NCBI GenBank assembly: GCA_013360195.1
Contig: JABWCQ010000004.1
Span: forward strand, 125,397-189,396
Length of the DNA stretch: 64,000 nucleotides
From: a bacterium
Lineage (GTDB): Bacteria; Electryoneota; RPQS01
Direction: 5' to 3'
A model generated the notes under the pieces. That model searched no databases, was not told the origin of the DNA, and saw nothing but the letters and a program-made list of their open reading frames with translations. Below, piece by piece: positions 36,938-44,550 of this stretch. The stretch's first letter is position 1. Each line of letters starts with the position of its first letter. A program made the position numbers and the translations under genes.

Positions 36938-37537
36938 ATGATTACCGTCCGTCAAGTCCGTGAGGTCAAATTGAGTGCGTGGCAAAACACGTACTACCCG
37001 GAGTTGTGGCGCGGCATGTTCATCACGTCAAAACACTTCTTCCAGAACTTTGGGCGCTTCATAGGCCGTGCCGTCGGGCTAAAAGTGAAGCGGCCGCTTG
37101 TAACATTCCAGTATCCGGAAGAGCGCAGGCCGATTGCGCCTCGCTGGCGCGGTCGGCATCGCCTGATGTTGCGCCCGGACGGAGCGCCTCGCTGTGTTGC
37201 CTGTATGATGTGCGAAACCGCCTGCCCGGACAAATGCATCTATATCACCGCTGGCGAGGCGCTTGATGGCAGAATCGAAAAGTACCCGGTAGCGTTCGAA
37301 ATCGACTTGCTCCGTTGCTGCTTCTGCGGGCTCTGTGTTGAAGCTTGTCCGGAAGACGCAATCCGCATGGATTCCGGTTACATAGATCTCGGCGGTTATA
37401 GTCGTGCGGAGTTTTATCTGGACAGGGACTATTTGCTCAAGGATTCGGCATTGACAACACATTCACAATTCCGCGGCGAACTCGATGGGGTGGTAGTCAC
37501 ACGCGTAGATCTATTGGCACAGGCAAAACATCACTAA
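36938..37537 (+). CDS. nuoI: NADH-quinone oxidoreductase subunit I
   Basis: This 199-residue TYKY-type subunit carries the two [4Fe-4S] clusters N6a and N6b, with motifs CVACMMCETACP and CCFCGLCVEACP. It passes electrons towards NuoB. It is the last complex I gene here: nuoJ-N do not follow, and an unrelated FMN enzyme gene comes next. Confidence 0.98.
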   Translation: MITVRQVREVKLSAWQNTYYPELWRGMFITSKHFFQNFGRFIGRAVGLKVKRPLVTFQYPEERRPIAPRWRGRHRLMLRPDGAPRCVACMMCETACPDKCIYITAGEALDGRIEKYPVAFEIDLLRCCFCGLCVEACPEDAIRMDSGYIDLGGYSRAEFYLDRDYLLKDSALTTHSQFRGELDGVVVTRVDLLAQAKHH

Positions 37538-37539
37538 GC

Positions 37540-37623
37540 GTGTCGCGCTTCATAAACTGGAACTTTGGCGAGCCGTACGGGAGCAGTTCCGTGCGGCTTG
37601 TGCTTATGGCGGGAATTGAGTAA
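37540..37623 (+). CDS. Possible 27-residue peptide between nuoI and the FMN-enzyme gene
   Basis: A GTG-started frame of 27 codons (VSRFINWNFGEPYGSSSVRL then VLMAGIE) fills the gap after nuoI and ends in a TAATG junction with the next start. A 9-bp stem (GCCGTACGG with CCGTGCGGC) lies within it. There is no clear ribosome binding site and no known homologue, so this may be chance; coupling to the next gene is the only argument for it. Confidence 0.2.
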   Translation: MSRFINWNFGEPYGSSSVRLVLMAGIE

Positions 37624-38597
37624 TGGGTCAGGAACTACGCTGGCCGTCGACTAAATTGCAGACTCTCTTTGGAGTCAGGTATCCGATTGTTCAAGCAGGA
37701 ATGGTATGGACGTCGGGCTGGAAACTTTGCGCCGCGGCTGCTAAGTCGGGATGTCTGGGAATGATTGGTTCAGGCTCCATGAAACCCGATTTGCTTCGTG
37801 AGCATATCACCGACTGCCGAAATGCACTTGAGGATAAAACACCGTTCGCGGTGAACATCCCGTTAATGAGAGGTGATGCCCAGGCGCTTGTGCAAGTCTG
37901 CATCGAAGAGCAAGTCAAGATCGTCTTCACTTCCGCAGGGAATCCGTCTCTTTTCACGGAAACATTGAAATCTGCGGGAATCATCGTTGCACACGTCGTG
38001 CCGACTGCCCGACTTGCGAAGAAGTGCGAGGAACGAGGCGTTGACATTGTCGTCTGTGAAGGCACGGAAGCTGGAGGACACAACGGCATTGACGAGATCA
38101 CCACTTTTGTCTTGATTCCGCAAGTCCGTGATGCTGTGAAAATTCCTGTTATTGCCGCTGGAGGAATAGCAGACGGACGCGGCATGCTCGCAGCGCTCGC
38201 GCTGGGAGCGGATGGCATTCAAATCGGGACTCGTTTCGCTGCCACCATGGAGTCATCATCGCATGACCGTTATAAGCAGGCGGTCGTAGACGCTGGCGAA
38301 GCCGATACTGTGCTCTCGCTTCGAAAAGTCGGACCGACACGGATGATTAAGTCGCCTTTCTCACTCAAATGCGTGGAGTATGAACAGCGTGGAGCAACTG
38401 AGGAGGAAACTCGAACGTTGCTTGCCGCCAAACGCGAACGCATGGGAATCTTTGAGGGCAATTGGGAGGAAGGTCAGTTCGAAGCAGGCTCATGTGCCGG
38501 ATTGATCAGGGATATTCCGGCTGTATCCGAAATGGTCGGTCGGTTGCTTGAGGAGTATCGCGCAGCTTGTCTGCGTGTTTTAGGTCAACAAGGATAG
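37623..38597 (+). CDS. Nitronate monooxygenase/FabK-type FMN enzyme
   Basis: This 324-residue TIM-barrel protein matches the nitronate monooxygenase/enoyl-ACP reductase II family: YPIVQAGM at the start, VVCEGTEAGGHNG in the middle and PVIAAGGIADGRGMLAALALGADGIQIGTRF for phosphate/FMN binding. The EAGGHNG histidine sits at the catalytic base position of nitronate monooxygenases. Sequence alone does not separate nitronate oxidation from FabK-type enoyl-ACP reduction; no fatty-acid genes are adjacent. Its ATG overlaps the end of a small upstream frame by one base. Confidence 0.85.
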   Translation: MGQELRWPSTKLQTLFGVRYPIVQAGMVWTSGWKLCAAAAKSGCLGMIGSGSMKPDLLREHITDCRNALEDKTPFAVNIPLMRGDAQALVQVCIEEQVKIVFTSAGNPSLFTETLKSAGIIVAHVVPTARLAKKCEERGVDIVVCEGTEAGGHNGIDEITTFVLIPQVRDAVKIPVIAAGGIADGRGMLAALALGADGIQIGTRFAATMESSSHDRYKQAVVDAGEADTVLSLRKVGPTRMIKSPFSLKCVEYEQRGATEEETRTLLAAKRERMGIFEGNWEEGQFEAGSCAGLIRDIPAVSEMVGRLLEEYRAACLRVLGQQG

Positions 38598-38601
38598 CAA
38601 A

Positions 38602-38982
38602 ATGTTGCGCGAAATGCTGGGCGGTAAGATTCACTCCGCCACTCTCACGGAAACTCGCCTCGATTACGAAGGCAGCTGCGCCGTCGATCGGGATTTGCTT
38701 GACGCGGCAGGCATCGCTGTGTATGAACGCGTGCACATCTACAATATCAACAATGGCAATCGTCTCGATACGTACGCGATACCGGCGAAACGCGGTTCCG
38801 GCAAAATTGGATTGAATGGCGCAGCCGCAAGACTTGGTCAGGCCGGAGACAAAGTGATTATTGCCTCCTACGTCCAGATTTCTGACGAAGAACTGCCGAA
38901 ACATCGCTGCAAGGTTGTCTTGGTGGATGGAAGAAATCGCGTGACGAAATTGATCTCACATAAGAGTGAGCGCCCAAAATGA
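38602..38982 (+). CDS. panD: Aspartate 1-decarboxylase
   Basis: This 126-residue pyruvoyl-dependent enzyme makes beta-alanine from aspartate for pantothenate and coenzyme A. The self-cleavage site is Gly24-Ser25 in YEGSC; Ser25 becomes the pyruvoyl group. Other family stretches are RVHIYNINNGNRLDTYAIP and GLNGAAARL. AAGGA lies seven bases before the ATG. The 3' end overlaps the aminopeptidase start by four bases. Confidence 0.97.
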   Translation: MLREMLGGKIHSATLTETRLDYEGSCAVDRDLLDAAGIAVYERVHIYNINNGNRLDTYAIPAKRGSGKIGLNGAAARLGQAGDKVIIASYVQISDEELPKHRCKVVLVDGRNRVTKLISHKSERPK

Positions 38983-40466
38983 AATTCTCAGCTCTAACCG
39001 GCGCGCTGAAGGCATCGCCTGACGCTATTGCAGTCTGTCTCTTTGACGATGAACTGAAATCGCCCAAGCTCGCCGGACTCGACCGGCGCACTTCGAACCT
39101 GATCATCCACCTGTTGGCCTCCGCTCGATTTGAAGGCAAGCACAAGGACACCTTTGTTCACCACGGAGAAAACGGTCAGTCACCTTTCTTGATTCTTCAA
39201 GGGCTGGGTTCCCGGGCCGGATTCTCTTGGCATCGGCTGCGACTGGCGGCCGGTTCTGTGAGTCGTGCTGCAAAAGCATGTGGAGTAAAATCGCTGGCTG
39301 TATTCAGCACTGCCGCGTACGATGACGACCTTGATGCCGTCCCAACTGCGCGGGCGCTTGTTGATGGCATTATTCTTGGCAACTGGAGTTTCGACCACTA
39401 CAAGCCCAGGAAGAGCAGGTCAACGGATACTCTCCTGACCGTAAGCCTTTACTTCAATTCACAGTCCCGCAAGAATGCGGCCGAAAAGATTATTCCGGCT
39501 GCGCAAATACTGGCCGAATCTCAGTTGCTTGCACGCGAGTATGGAACGCATCCGGCAAACGTCGTGACGACGGACTACCTGAAATCGGAAGCAAAAAAAC
39601 TCACTCGCTTCGGTATCAAAGTAACTGTCCTCGAGCGCGAGCAGTTGAAGCGTCTTGGCATGAATCTGATTCTTGCCGTAGGCCAGGCGAGCACAATGCC
39701 TCCTCGAGTCATCATTATGGACTATCACCCGCGCGGTGCAAAAAAATCACTCGCTCTCGTTGGCAAAGGCCTCGTCTTCGACTCCGGAGGTCTGAACATC
39801 AAAGTCACGATGATGGAGGAGATGAAATCCGACATGTGCGGTGCAGCCTCGGTGCTTGCGGCCATGCACGGTATTGCACGCCTCAAACCCAGGCAGCGCG
39901 TTCTCGGAGTCATTGGAACTTGTGAAAACGCGATAAGCGGTAACGCCTATCGTCCTTCAGACATATACACGGCCTACAACGGCAAGACCGTCGAAATCGG
40001 CAACACGGACGCCGAAGGCCGCTTGGTGCTTGCGGATACGCTCGCGTACATCGCAGACAAATACAAACCAGATATGATGGTGGATATCGCCACTTTGACA
40101 GGTGCAGCCAAAGTTGCGCTTGGACACCACGCTGATGCCGTGTTCTCCAATGACGAGCGGGTAAAACAAAAGGTTTTGCAGGCTGCAGAGCGTTCTTTTG
40201 AGCGTTTGTGGCCGATGCCGCTCTATGATGAGTATCTTGATGAAATGAAAGGCGACACAGCGATGCTTAAGAACAGCGCCGGACATCGCTGGGGCGGGGC
40301 CTCGCTCGCGGCCGCGTTCCTCAAGGAGTTTGTCGGCAAGACTCCCTGGGCGCACCTCGATATTGCTCCGACCTCCTTCCCTGCATACCCGACGTCGCTG
40401 TCGCCAAAAATGACTGCCAGCGGAAACTCGACGAAAACATTGATTGAATTAGCAATGCAAATCTGA
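38979..40466 (+). CDS. pepA: Leucyl aminopeptidase (M17 family)
   Basis: This 495-residue protein is an M17 metallopeptidase. The C-terminal catalytic half has the metal/active-site motifs GKGLVFDSGGLNIK (Lys and Asp ligands), the MCGAA segment and NTDAEGRLVLADTLAY, with DIATLTGAAKVALG following. The N-terminal half is the less conserved macro-like domain. M17 enzymes are cytosolic hexamers that remove N-terminal residues from peptides; some also bind DNA. It overlaps panD by four bases. Confidence 0.96.
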   Translation: MKFSALTGALKASPDAIAVCLFDDELKSPKLAGLDRRTSNLIIHLLASARFEGKHKDTFVHHGENGQSPFLILQGLGSRAGFSWHRLRLAAGSVSRAAKACGVKSLAVFSTAAYDDDLDAVPTARALVDGIILGNWSFDHYKPRKSRSTDTLLTVSLYFNSQSRKNAAEKIIPAAQILAESQLLAREYGTHPANVVTTDYLKSEAKKLTRFGIKVTVLEREQLKRLGMNLILAVGQASTMPPRVIIMDYHPRGAKKSLALVGKGLVFDSGGLNIKVTMMEEMKSDMCGAASVLAAMHGIARLKPRQRVLGVIGTCENAISGNAYRPSDIYTAYNGKTVEIGNTDAEGRLVLADTLAYIADKYKPDMMVDIATLTGAAKVALGHHADAVFSNDERVKQKVLQAAERSFERLWPMPLYDEYLDEMKGDTAMLKNSAGHRWGGASLAAAFLKEFVGKTPWAHLDIAPTSFPAYPTSLSPKMTASGNSTKTLIELAMQI

Positions 40467-40471
40467 CCCCC

Positions 40472-42145
40472 ATGACTCGCGAAACCCTTCCAGTTGATGT
40501 CTTGATTGTCGGCGCAGGTCCCGCCGGACTGTCGTGTGCTTATCACTTGAAACAGTTGATAAAGCGCGCTAACGCCTCAGGCGGCGGTCCCGGCGACGTC
40601 GAAATCATGGTCATTGAGAAGTCTCGCGAAGTTGGCGCACACAACTTAAGTGGCGCAGTCATGGACCCGCGAGCAATTCAGGAGTTGTTTCCCGACTGGC
40701 GGGAGCGTGGCTTTCCTGTAGAGCGTTTCGTTGAAGAAGAAGCAGTTTACTATCTGACTCAGACCGGCAAGATCAAAGCCCCGTGGACTCCGCCTCCGCT
40801 GAATAATCATGGTTTTCCGATTGTCTCAATTAATCGCGTCGTGAAATGGCTTGCTGAGCAATGCGAATCAGAAGAAATCCTGATTGCGACGGAGACCCCC
40901 GGACAGCAGATGTTGTACGACCGAACAAGAGTCGTCGGCGTACAAACCGGTGACAAGGGGCTGAACAAGCAAGGCGAACAAAAGCGTTCTTTTGAACCCG
41001 GCGCAAATATCGAAGCTAGGGTGACCGTCTTGACGGAAGGAACGCGCGGCTCTCTTACCAAGGAAGTATGCAATCGCCTGAATCTCCATGGAGAAATGCC
41101 CCAAACCTACGTGCTTGGTGTCAAGGAGATTTGGGAGCTGCCGAAGTCGTTGTCAACTCGCGGCATCGTGTATCATACGCTTGGCTATCCGCTCGGCGAT
41201 CTCTTCGGCGGCAGTTGGATCTATTCGATGCGGGAAAATCTTATCTCGATAGGATTGGTCACGGATCTCGGCTATCAGAATCCGTATACAGATCCCCATT
41301 ACAATTTCCAGAAATTCAAAGAACATCCTTGGATTAAAGAGATGCTGCGCGGCGGCAAACTCTTGGGCTACGGCGCAAAGACGATTCCCGAGGGCGGTTG
41401 GTTTTCTATGCCCAAACTGTTCGCCGACGGGCTGCTTCTCGCAGGCGACAGCGCTGCGTTTCTGAATGCTCAAAGGTTGAAGGGAATTCACCTCGCCATG
41501 AAATCGGGGATGCTGGCCGCCGGGACCATCTTTCACGCTTTGAAAAATGACGACACCTCAGCCTCGGTCCTGAAGACCTACAAGGAAGCGGTTGACGCGA
41601 GTTGGATTAAAGACGAGCTCTGGAAGGTGCGCAACTTCCATCAATCTTTTGAATCAGGGGTGCTGACTGGAATGGTGCATGCCGGCGCTCAGTTCTTCAC
41701 GGGCGGTCGCGGACTTAAGGCGAAAATGCTCTCGCCTGAGACACACACCCACATGAAAAAGGTCAAGGAACTTGGCCTGAAGAACCGTGACGAGGTGTTA
41801 GCCTTGCGCGCCAAGGAGTTTGACAGAGTACTGACATTTGACAAGCTTTCGGATGTTTACCTGAGCAAGACTCTGCATGAAGAGGATCAACCTGTTCACC
41901 TTCATGTTGCGGACACGGAAATCTGCCGAACCAGGTGTCGTGAGGAGTATGGGAATCCCTGCCAATTCTTCTGCCCGGCAAACGTGTATGAAATGGTTCC
42001 GGACGAAGAGCGCGGAGGAGTAAAATTGCAGATAAACGCCTCCAACTGTGTTCATTGCAAGACCTGCGACATCATGGACCCGTACAAAATCATCACATGG
42101 GTACCGCCGGAAGGTGGCGGAGGTCCAGAATACACGGACTTGTAA
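40472..42145 (+). CDS. Electron transfer flavoprotein-ubiquinone oxidoreductase
   Basis: This 557-residue protein passes electrons from reduced ETF to quinone, linking acyl-CoA dehydrogenation to the respiratory chain. The N-terminus has an FAD-binding Rossmann motif (VLIVGAGPAGLSCAYHL); HNLSGAVMDPRA and KGIHLAMKSGMLAA are family stretches. The C-terminus has a [4Fe-4S] motif set (CRTRCREEYGNPCQFFCP and NCVHCKTCDIMDP). ETF alpha/beta genes are not in the window, but a glutaryl-CoA-dehydrogenase-like gene lies about 4 kb away. Confidence 0.96.
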   Translation: MTRETLPVDVLIVGAGPAGLSCAYHLKQLIKRANASGGGPGDVEIMVIEKSREVGAHNLSGAVMDPRAIQELFPDWRERGFPVERFVEEEAVYYLTQTGKIKAPWTPPPLNNHGFPIVSINRVVKWLAEQCESEEILIATETPGQQMLYDRTRVVGVQTGDKGLNKQGEQKRSFEPGANIEARVTVLTEGTRGSLTKEVCNRLNLHGEMPQTYVLGVKEIWELPKSLSTRGIVYHTLGYPLGDLFGGSWIYSMRENLISIGLVTDLGYQNPYTDPHYNFQKFKEHPWIKEMLRGGKLLGYGAKTIPEGGWFSMPKLFADGLLLAGDSAAFLNAQRLKGIHLAMKSGMLAAGTIFHALKNDDTSASVLKTYKEAVDASWIKDELWKVRNFHQSFESGVLTGMVHAGAQFFTGGRGLKAKMLSPETHTHMKKVKELGLKNRDEVLALRAKEFDRVLTFDKLSDVYLSKTLHEEDQPVHLHVADTEICRTRCREEYGNPCQFFCPANVYEMVPDEERGGVKLQINASNCVHCKTCDIMDPYKIITWVPPEGGGGPEYTDL

Positions 42146-42151
42146 GAGCTC

Positions 42152-42886
42152 GTGTACGATATTCACAACCATGTGCTTCCGCAGGTGGACGACGGAGCAA
42201 AGGGCCTGCGGCAGTCCATTCGCATGTTGGAGACTGCGATTCGTCAAGGTATCACCCACGTTCTTTGTACTCCGCATGCCAACGACCGATCGAATGCTCA
42301 GGCAAACGCACTTTTCCAGGCAAGAATGGACGAGCTGACCAGCGAAGTAGCAAAGTCACACTTGCCCGTTGAGCTTGGTTTAGGATCCGAAATCATGTTT
42401 GGTGTGAATATGCTGGAGGTCCTGAAGCAGCCATTTGCGACCCTGAACGGAAAAGGGAAGTATACTCTGATCGAATTCCCCAGACAGACTCCATACGATA
42501 TCATTGCAAATGTTGCTAAGTCAGTCGTCAGATGGGGATTCACTCCGGTCATTGCACACCACGAGCGCTATCCTCTCGCATGCCGCAGCACTGAACAGCT
42601 GACAGAGCTCAGAAAAATCGGTTGCATACTGACGATGGATGCGGGCTCCTTGACCGGTCAGTTCGGATTACCGATGAAACGGCAGGCTCGCGAGTTGCTT
42701 GCGACTGGTCACATTGAGGTGTTGACAAGCGACGCCCATGACGATGACAAGCAGAACTTCTGCCTCGCCGCGGCACGCCAGGAAGCGTCCGCAATCGTAG
42801 GTTCCGCAGTCGCGGAACAATTGGTCTTGGACGCGCCTCGAAGAATTTGGAATGGCGACCCTTGGCCTGAATTCAAATCATTATGA
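42152..42886 (+). CDS. CpsB/CapC-type PHP-domain phosphatase
   Basis: GTG 42152 starts a 244-residue PHP-fold protein with the N-terminal metal motif YDIHNHVLPQVDDG and later CTPHAND, AHHERYP and LTSDAHDDD. This is the pattern of CpsB/YwqE manganese-dependent tyrosine phosphatases, which often regulate polysaccharide synthesis by dephosphorylating tyrosine kinases. No capsule genes are adjacent, so the substrate is open. It overlaps the following MBL gene by four bases. Confidence 0.88.
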   Translation: MYDIHNHVLPQVDDGAKGLRQSIRMLETAIRQGITHVLCTPHANDRSNAQANALFQARMDELTSEVAKSHLPVELGLGSEIMFGVNMLEVLKQPFATLNGKGKYTLIEFPRQTPYDIIANVAKSVVRWGFTPVIAHHERYPLACRSTEQLTELRKIGCILTMDAGSLTGQFGLPMKRQARELLATGHIEVLTSDAHDDDKQNFCLAAARQEASAIVGSAVAEQLVLDAPRRIWNGDPWPEFKSL

Positions 42887-43752
42887 AGTTAGCAGGTTAC
42901 GAAATTATTCCGCTGCGCGTCGGGGACTTTCGACTTGACGGCGGTGCAATGTTCGGCGTTGTTCCTAAGCCGCTGTGGGAGAAGCAGTGTCCTGCGGATT
43001 CACGCAATCGGATTGAGATGACCTGCCGTGCGTTGCTTATAAAAGCTATGGGAAGGGTTGTTCTTGTTGATGCGGGCATCGGAGATAAGGACGATGCAAA
43101 ATTCAGAGACATCTTTGACATAACGTTTCCGCACGGAAGCCTGGTGGATGCGCTTTCGATTCACGGAGTGTCGCCATCCCAAGTCACTCACGTGATTTAT
43201 ACGCATCTGCATTTTGACCACGCTGGAGGGTCAACTTTTATCAAGGACGGTGTTGCGCTGCCACTGTTTCCGAATGCGCGTCACTATGTTCAGAGCGTGC
43301 AGTATCAGCATGGTCTGACTCGCAATCCCCGTGATCGCGCAAGTTACATCGACGCCAACTATGAACCTGTGCGGGAAGCTGGCTTGCTTGAGTTTCTTGA
43401 CAACGATATTGAGCTGTTTCCGGGGCTTTTTCTGGACACGACTTCCGGACACACTCCGGCGCTCCAGATGATTCGCATCACTGACGGAAGGAACACTGTA
43501 TTCTTTCCCTCGGACTTGATTCCGATGGCCGCACATGTTCCACAGGCGTACATCATGGGTTATGACCTATTCCCGTTGACAACGTTGAATGACAAGCAAA
43601 TCTGGCTGGACAAGGCGGCCCGTGGTTCGTGGACTATCATACTTGAACATGACCCCTATGTCGAGGCGATGACCGTCAGGTATGATGACAAGGGCAGGAT
43701 TGTGATTGACAAGCGTGGCTCTCTTGCAGAATTCTCCGGTGAACCCTCTTGA
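42883..43752 (+). CDS. Metallo-beta-lactamase-fold hydrolase
   Basis: This 289-residue protein has the MBL-fold zinc motif THLHFDHAGG around residue 108, an upstream VLVDAGIG strand, TSGHTPALQM for the next histidine and LEHDPYVEAM near the C-terminus. Relatives include quorum-quenching lactonases and many hydrolases of unknown substrate, so only the fold and metal site are assigned. It overlaps both neighbours by four bases, so it is translationally coupled to the PHP and aquaporin genes. Confidence 0.85.
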   Translation: MKLAGYEIIPLRVGDFRLDGGAMFGVVPKPLWEKQCPADSRNRIEMTCRALLIKAMGRVVLVDAGIGDKDDAKFRDIFDITFPHGSLVDALSIHGVSPSQVTHVIYTHLHFDHAGGSTFIKDGVALPLFPNARHYVQSVQYQHGLTRNPRDRASYIDANYEPVREAGLLEFLDNDIELFPGLFLDTTSGHTPALQMIRITDGRNTVFFPSDLIPMAAHVPQAYIMGYDLFPLTTLNDKQIWLDKAARGSWTIILEHDPYVEAMTVRYDDKGRIVIDKRGSLAEFSGEPS

Positions 43753-44441
43753 AGTACAAAACTCTTCTCGCTGAGTTTGTTGGAACTTTCGCTGTGGTCT
43801 TTGTCGGAGTTGGCGCAATAGTCTCCGACCACCTGACGAACGGTGCCGTCGGCCTTACAGGTATCGCGTTAGCCTTCGGGTTTGCGATTGCCGCTATGAC
43901 GACAATTACACATCCAGTGAGTGGCGGACATCTAAACCCCGCTGTTAGCTTTGGGTTCTTGATATCGGGTCAGATGAAGTTGTTTGAGTTTGCCGGATAT
44001 GTTGTGGCGCAATGTCTCGGTGCCGTTGCTGCTTCATCACTAATGATGTCCGCAAATTCGCCTCTCGCGCTCGAATCTGTCAACTTCGGAATTCCTGTCG
44101 TCGGTGAAAGCTCGACTGCCGGAATGGCCGCGATAACGGAAACCGTGCTTACGTTCTTTCTCGTGCTTGTCGCATTGGCCGCTGCATCTAAATCGCGCAG
44201 TCCAGGCGGAGTCGGTTTACCACTTGGCCTGACCTACGCAATGGGCATCTTCATGGGCGCTCCGGTGAGCGGTGCTGCACAGAATCCCGCGCGGTGGTTC
44301 GGACCTGCAGTACTTGGAAGTGATTACATGAATGCCTGGGTATACTGGGTTGGTCCGTTCGCAGGAGCCGCGCTTGCGGCAGTGACGGTATCCATAATGT
44401 TTGCATCTCAAGAAAAGGAGCGCCCGGAATCAGCGGCCTGA
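43749..44441 (+). CDS. Aquaporin/glycerol facilitator (MIP family)
   Basis: TTG 43749, overlapping the previous stop, starts a 230-residue protein with about six membrane helices and both NPA half-helix motifs: SGGHLNPAVSFG in the first half and GAAQNPARWFGP in the second. The first motif lies after the second helix and the two halves are related, as in all MIP channels. Length and the short loops favour a water channel (AqpZ-like) over a glycerol facilitator. Confidence 0.92.
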   Translation: MKYKTLLAEFVGTFAVVFVGVGAIVSDHLTNGAVGLTGIALAFGFAIAAMTTITHPVSGGHLNPAVSFGFLISGQMKLFEFAGYVVAQCLGAVAASSLMMSANSPLALESVNFGIPVVGESSTAGMAAITETVLTFFLVLVALAAASKSRSPGGVGLPLGLTYAMGIFMGAPVSGAAQNPARWFGPAVLGSDYMNAWVYWVGPFAGAALAAVTVSIMFASQEKERPESAA

Positions 44442-44550
44442 CGCTGCGCTGAGCTTCGAGTCAATTGTTGCGGTGGATGGTAGTCTGACACTCGTGTTCA
44501 CAGAAGTTTTTTTCGATAGAGTTTTTAAGCTGGTTTAAGGGTGACAAGGA

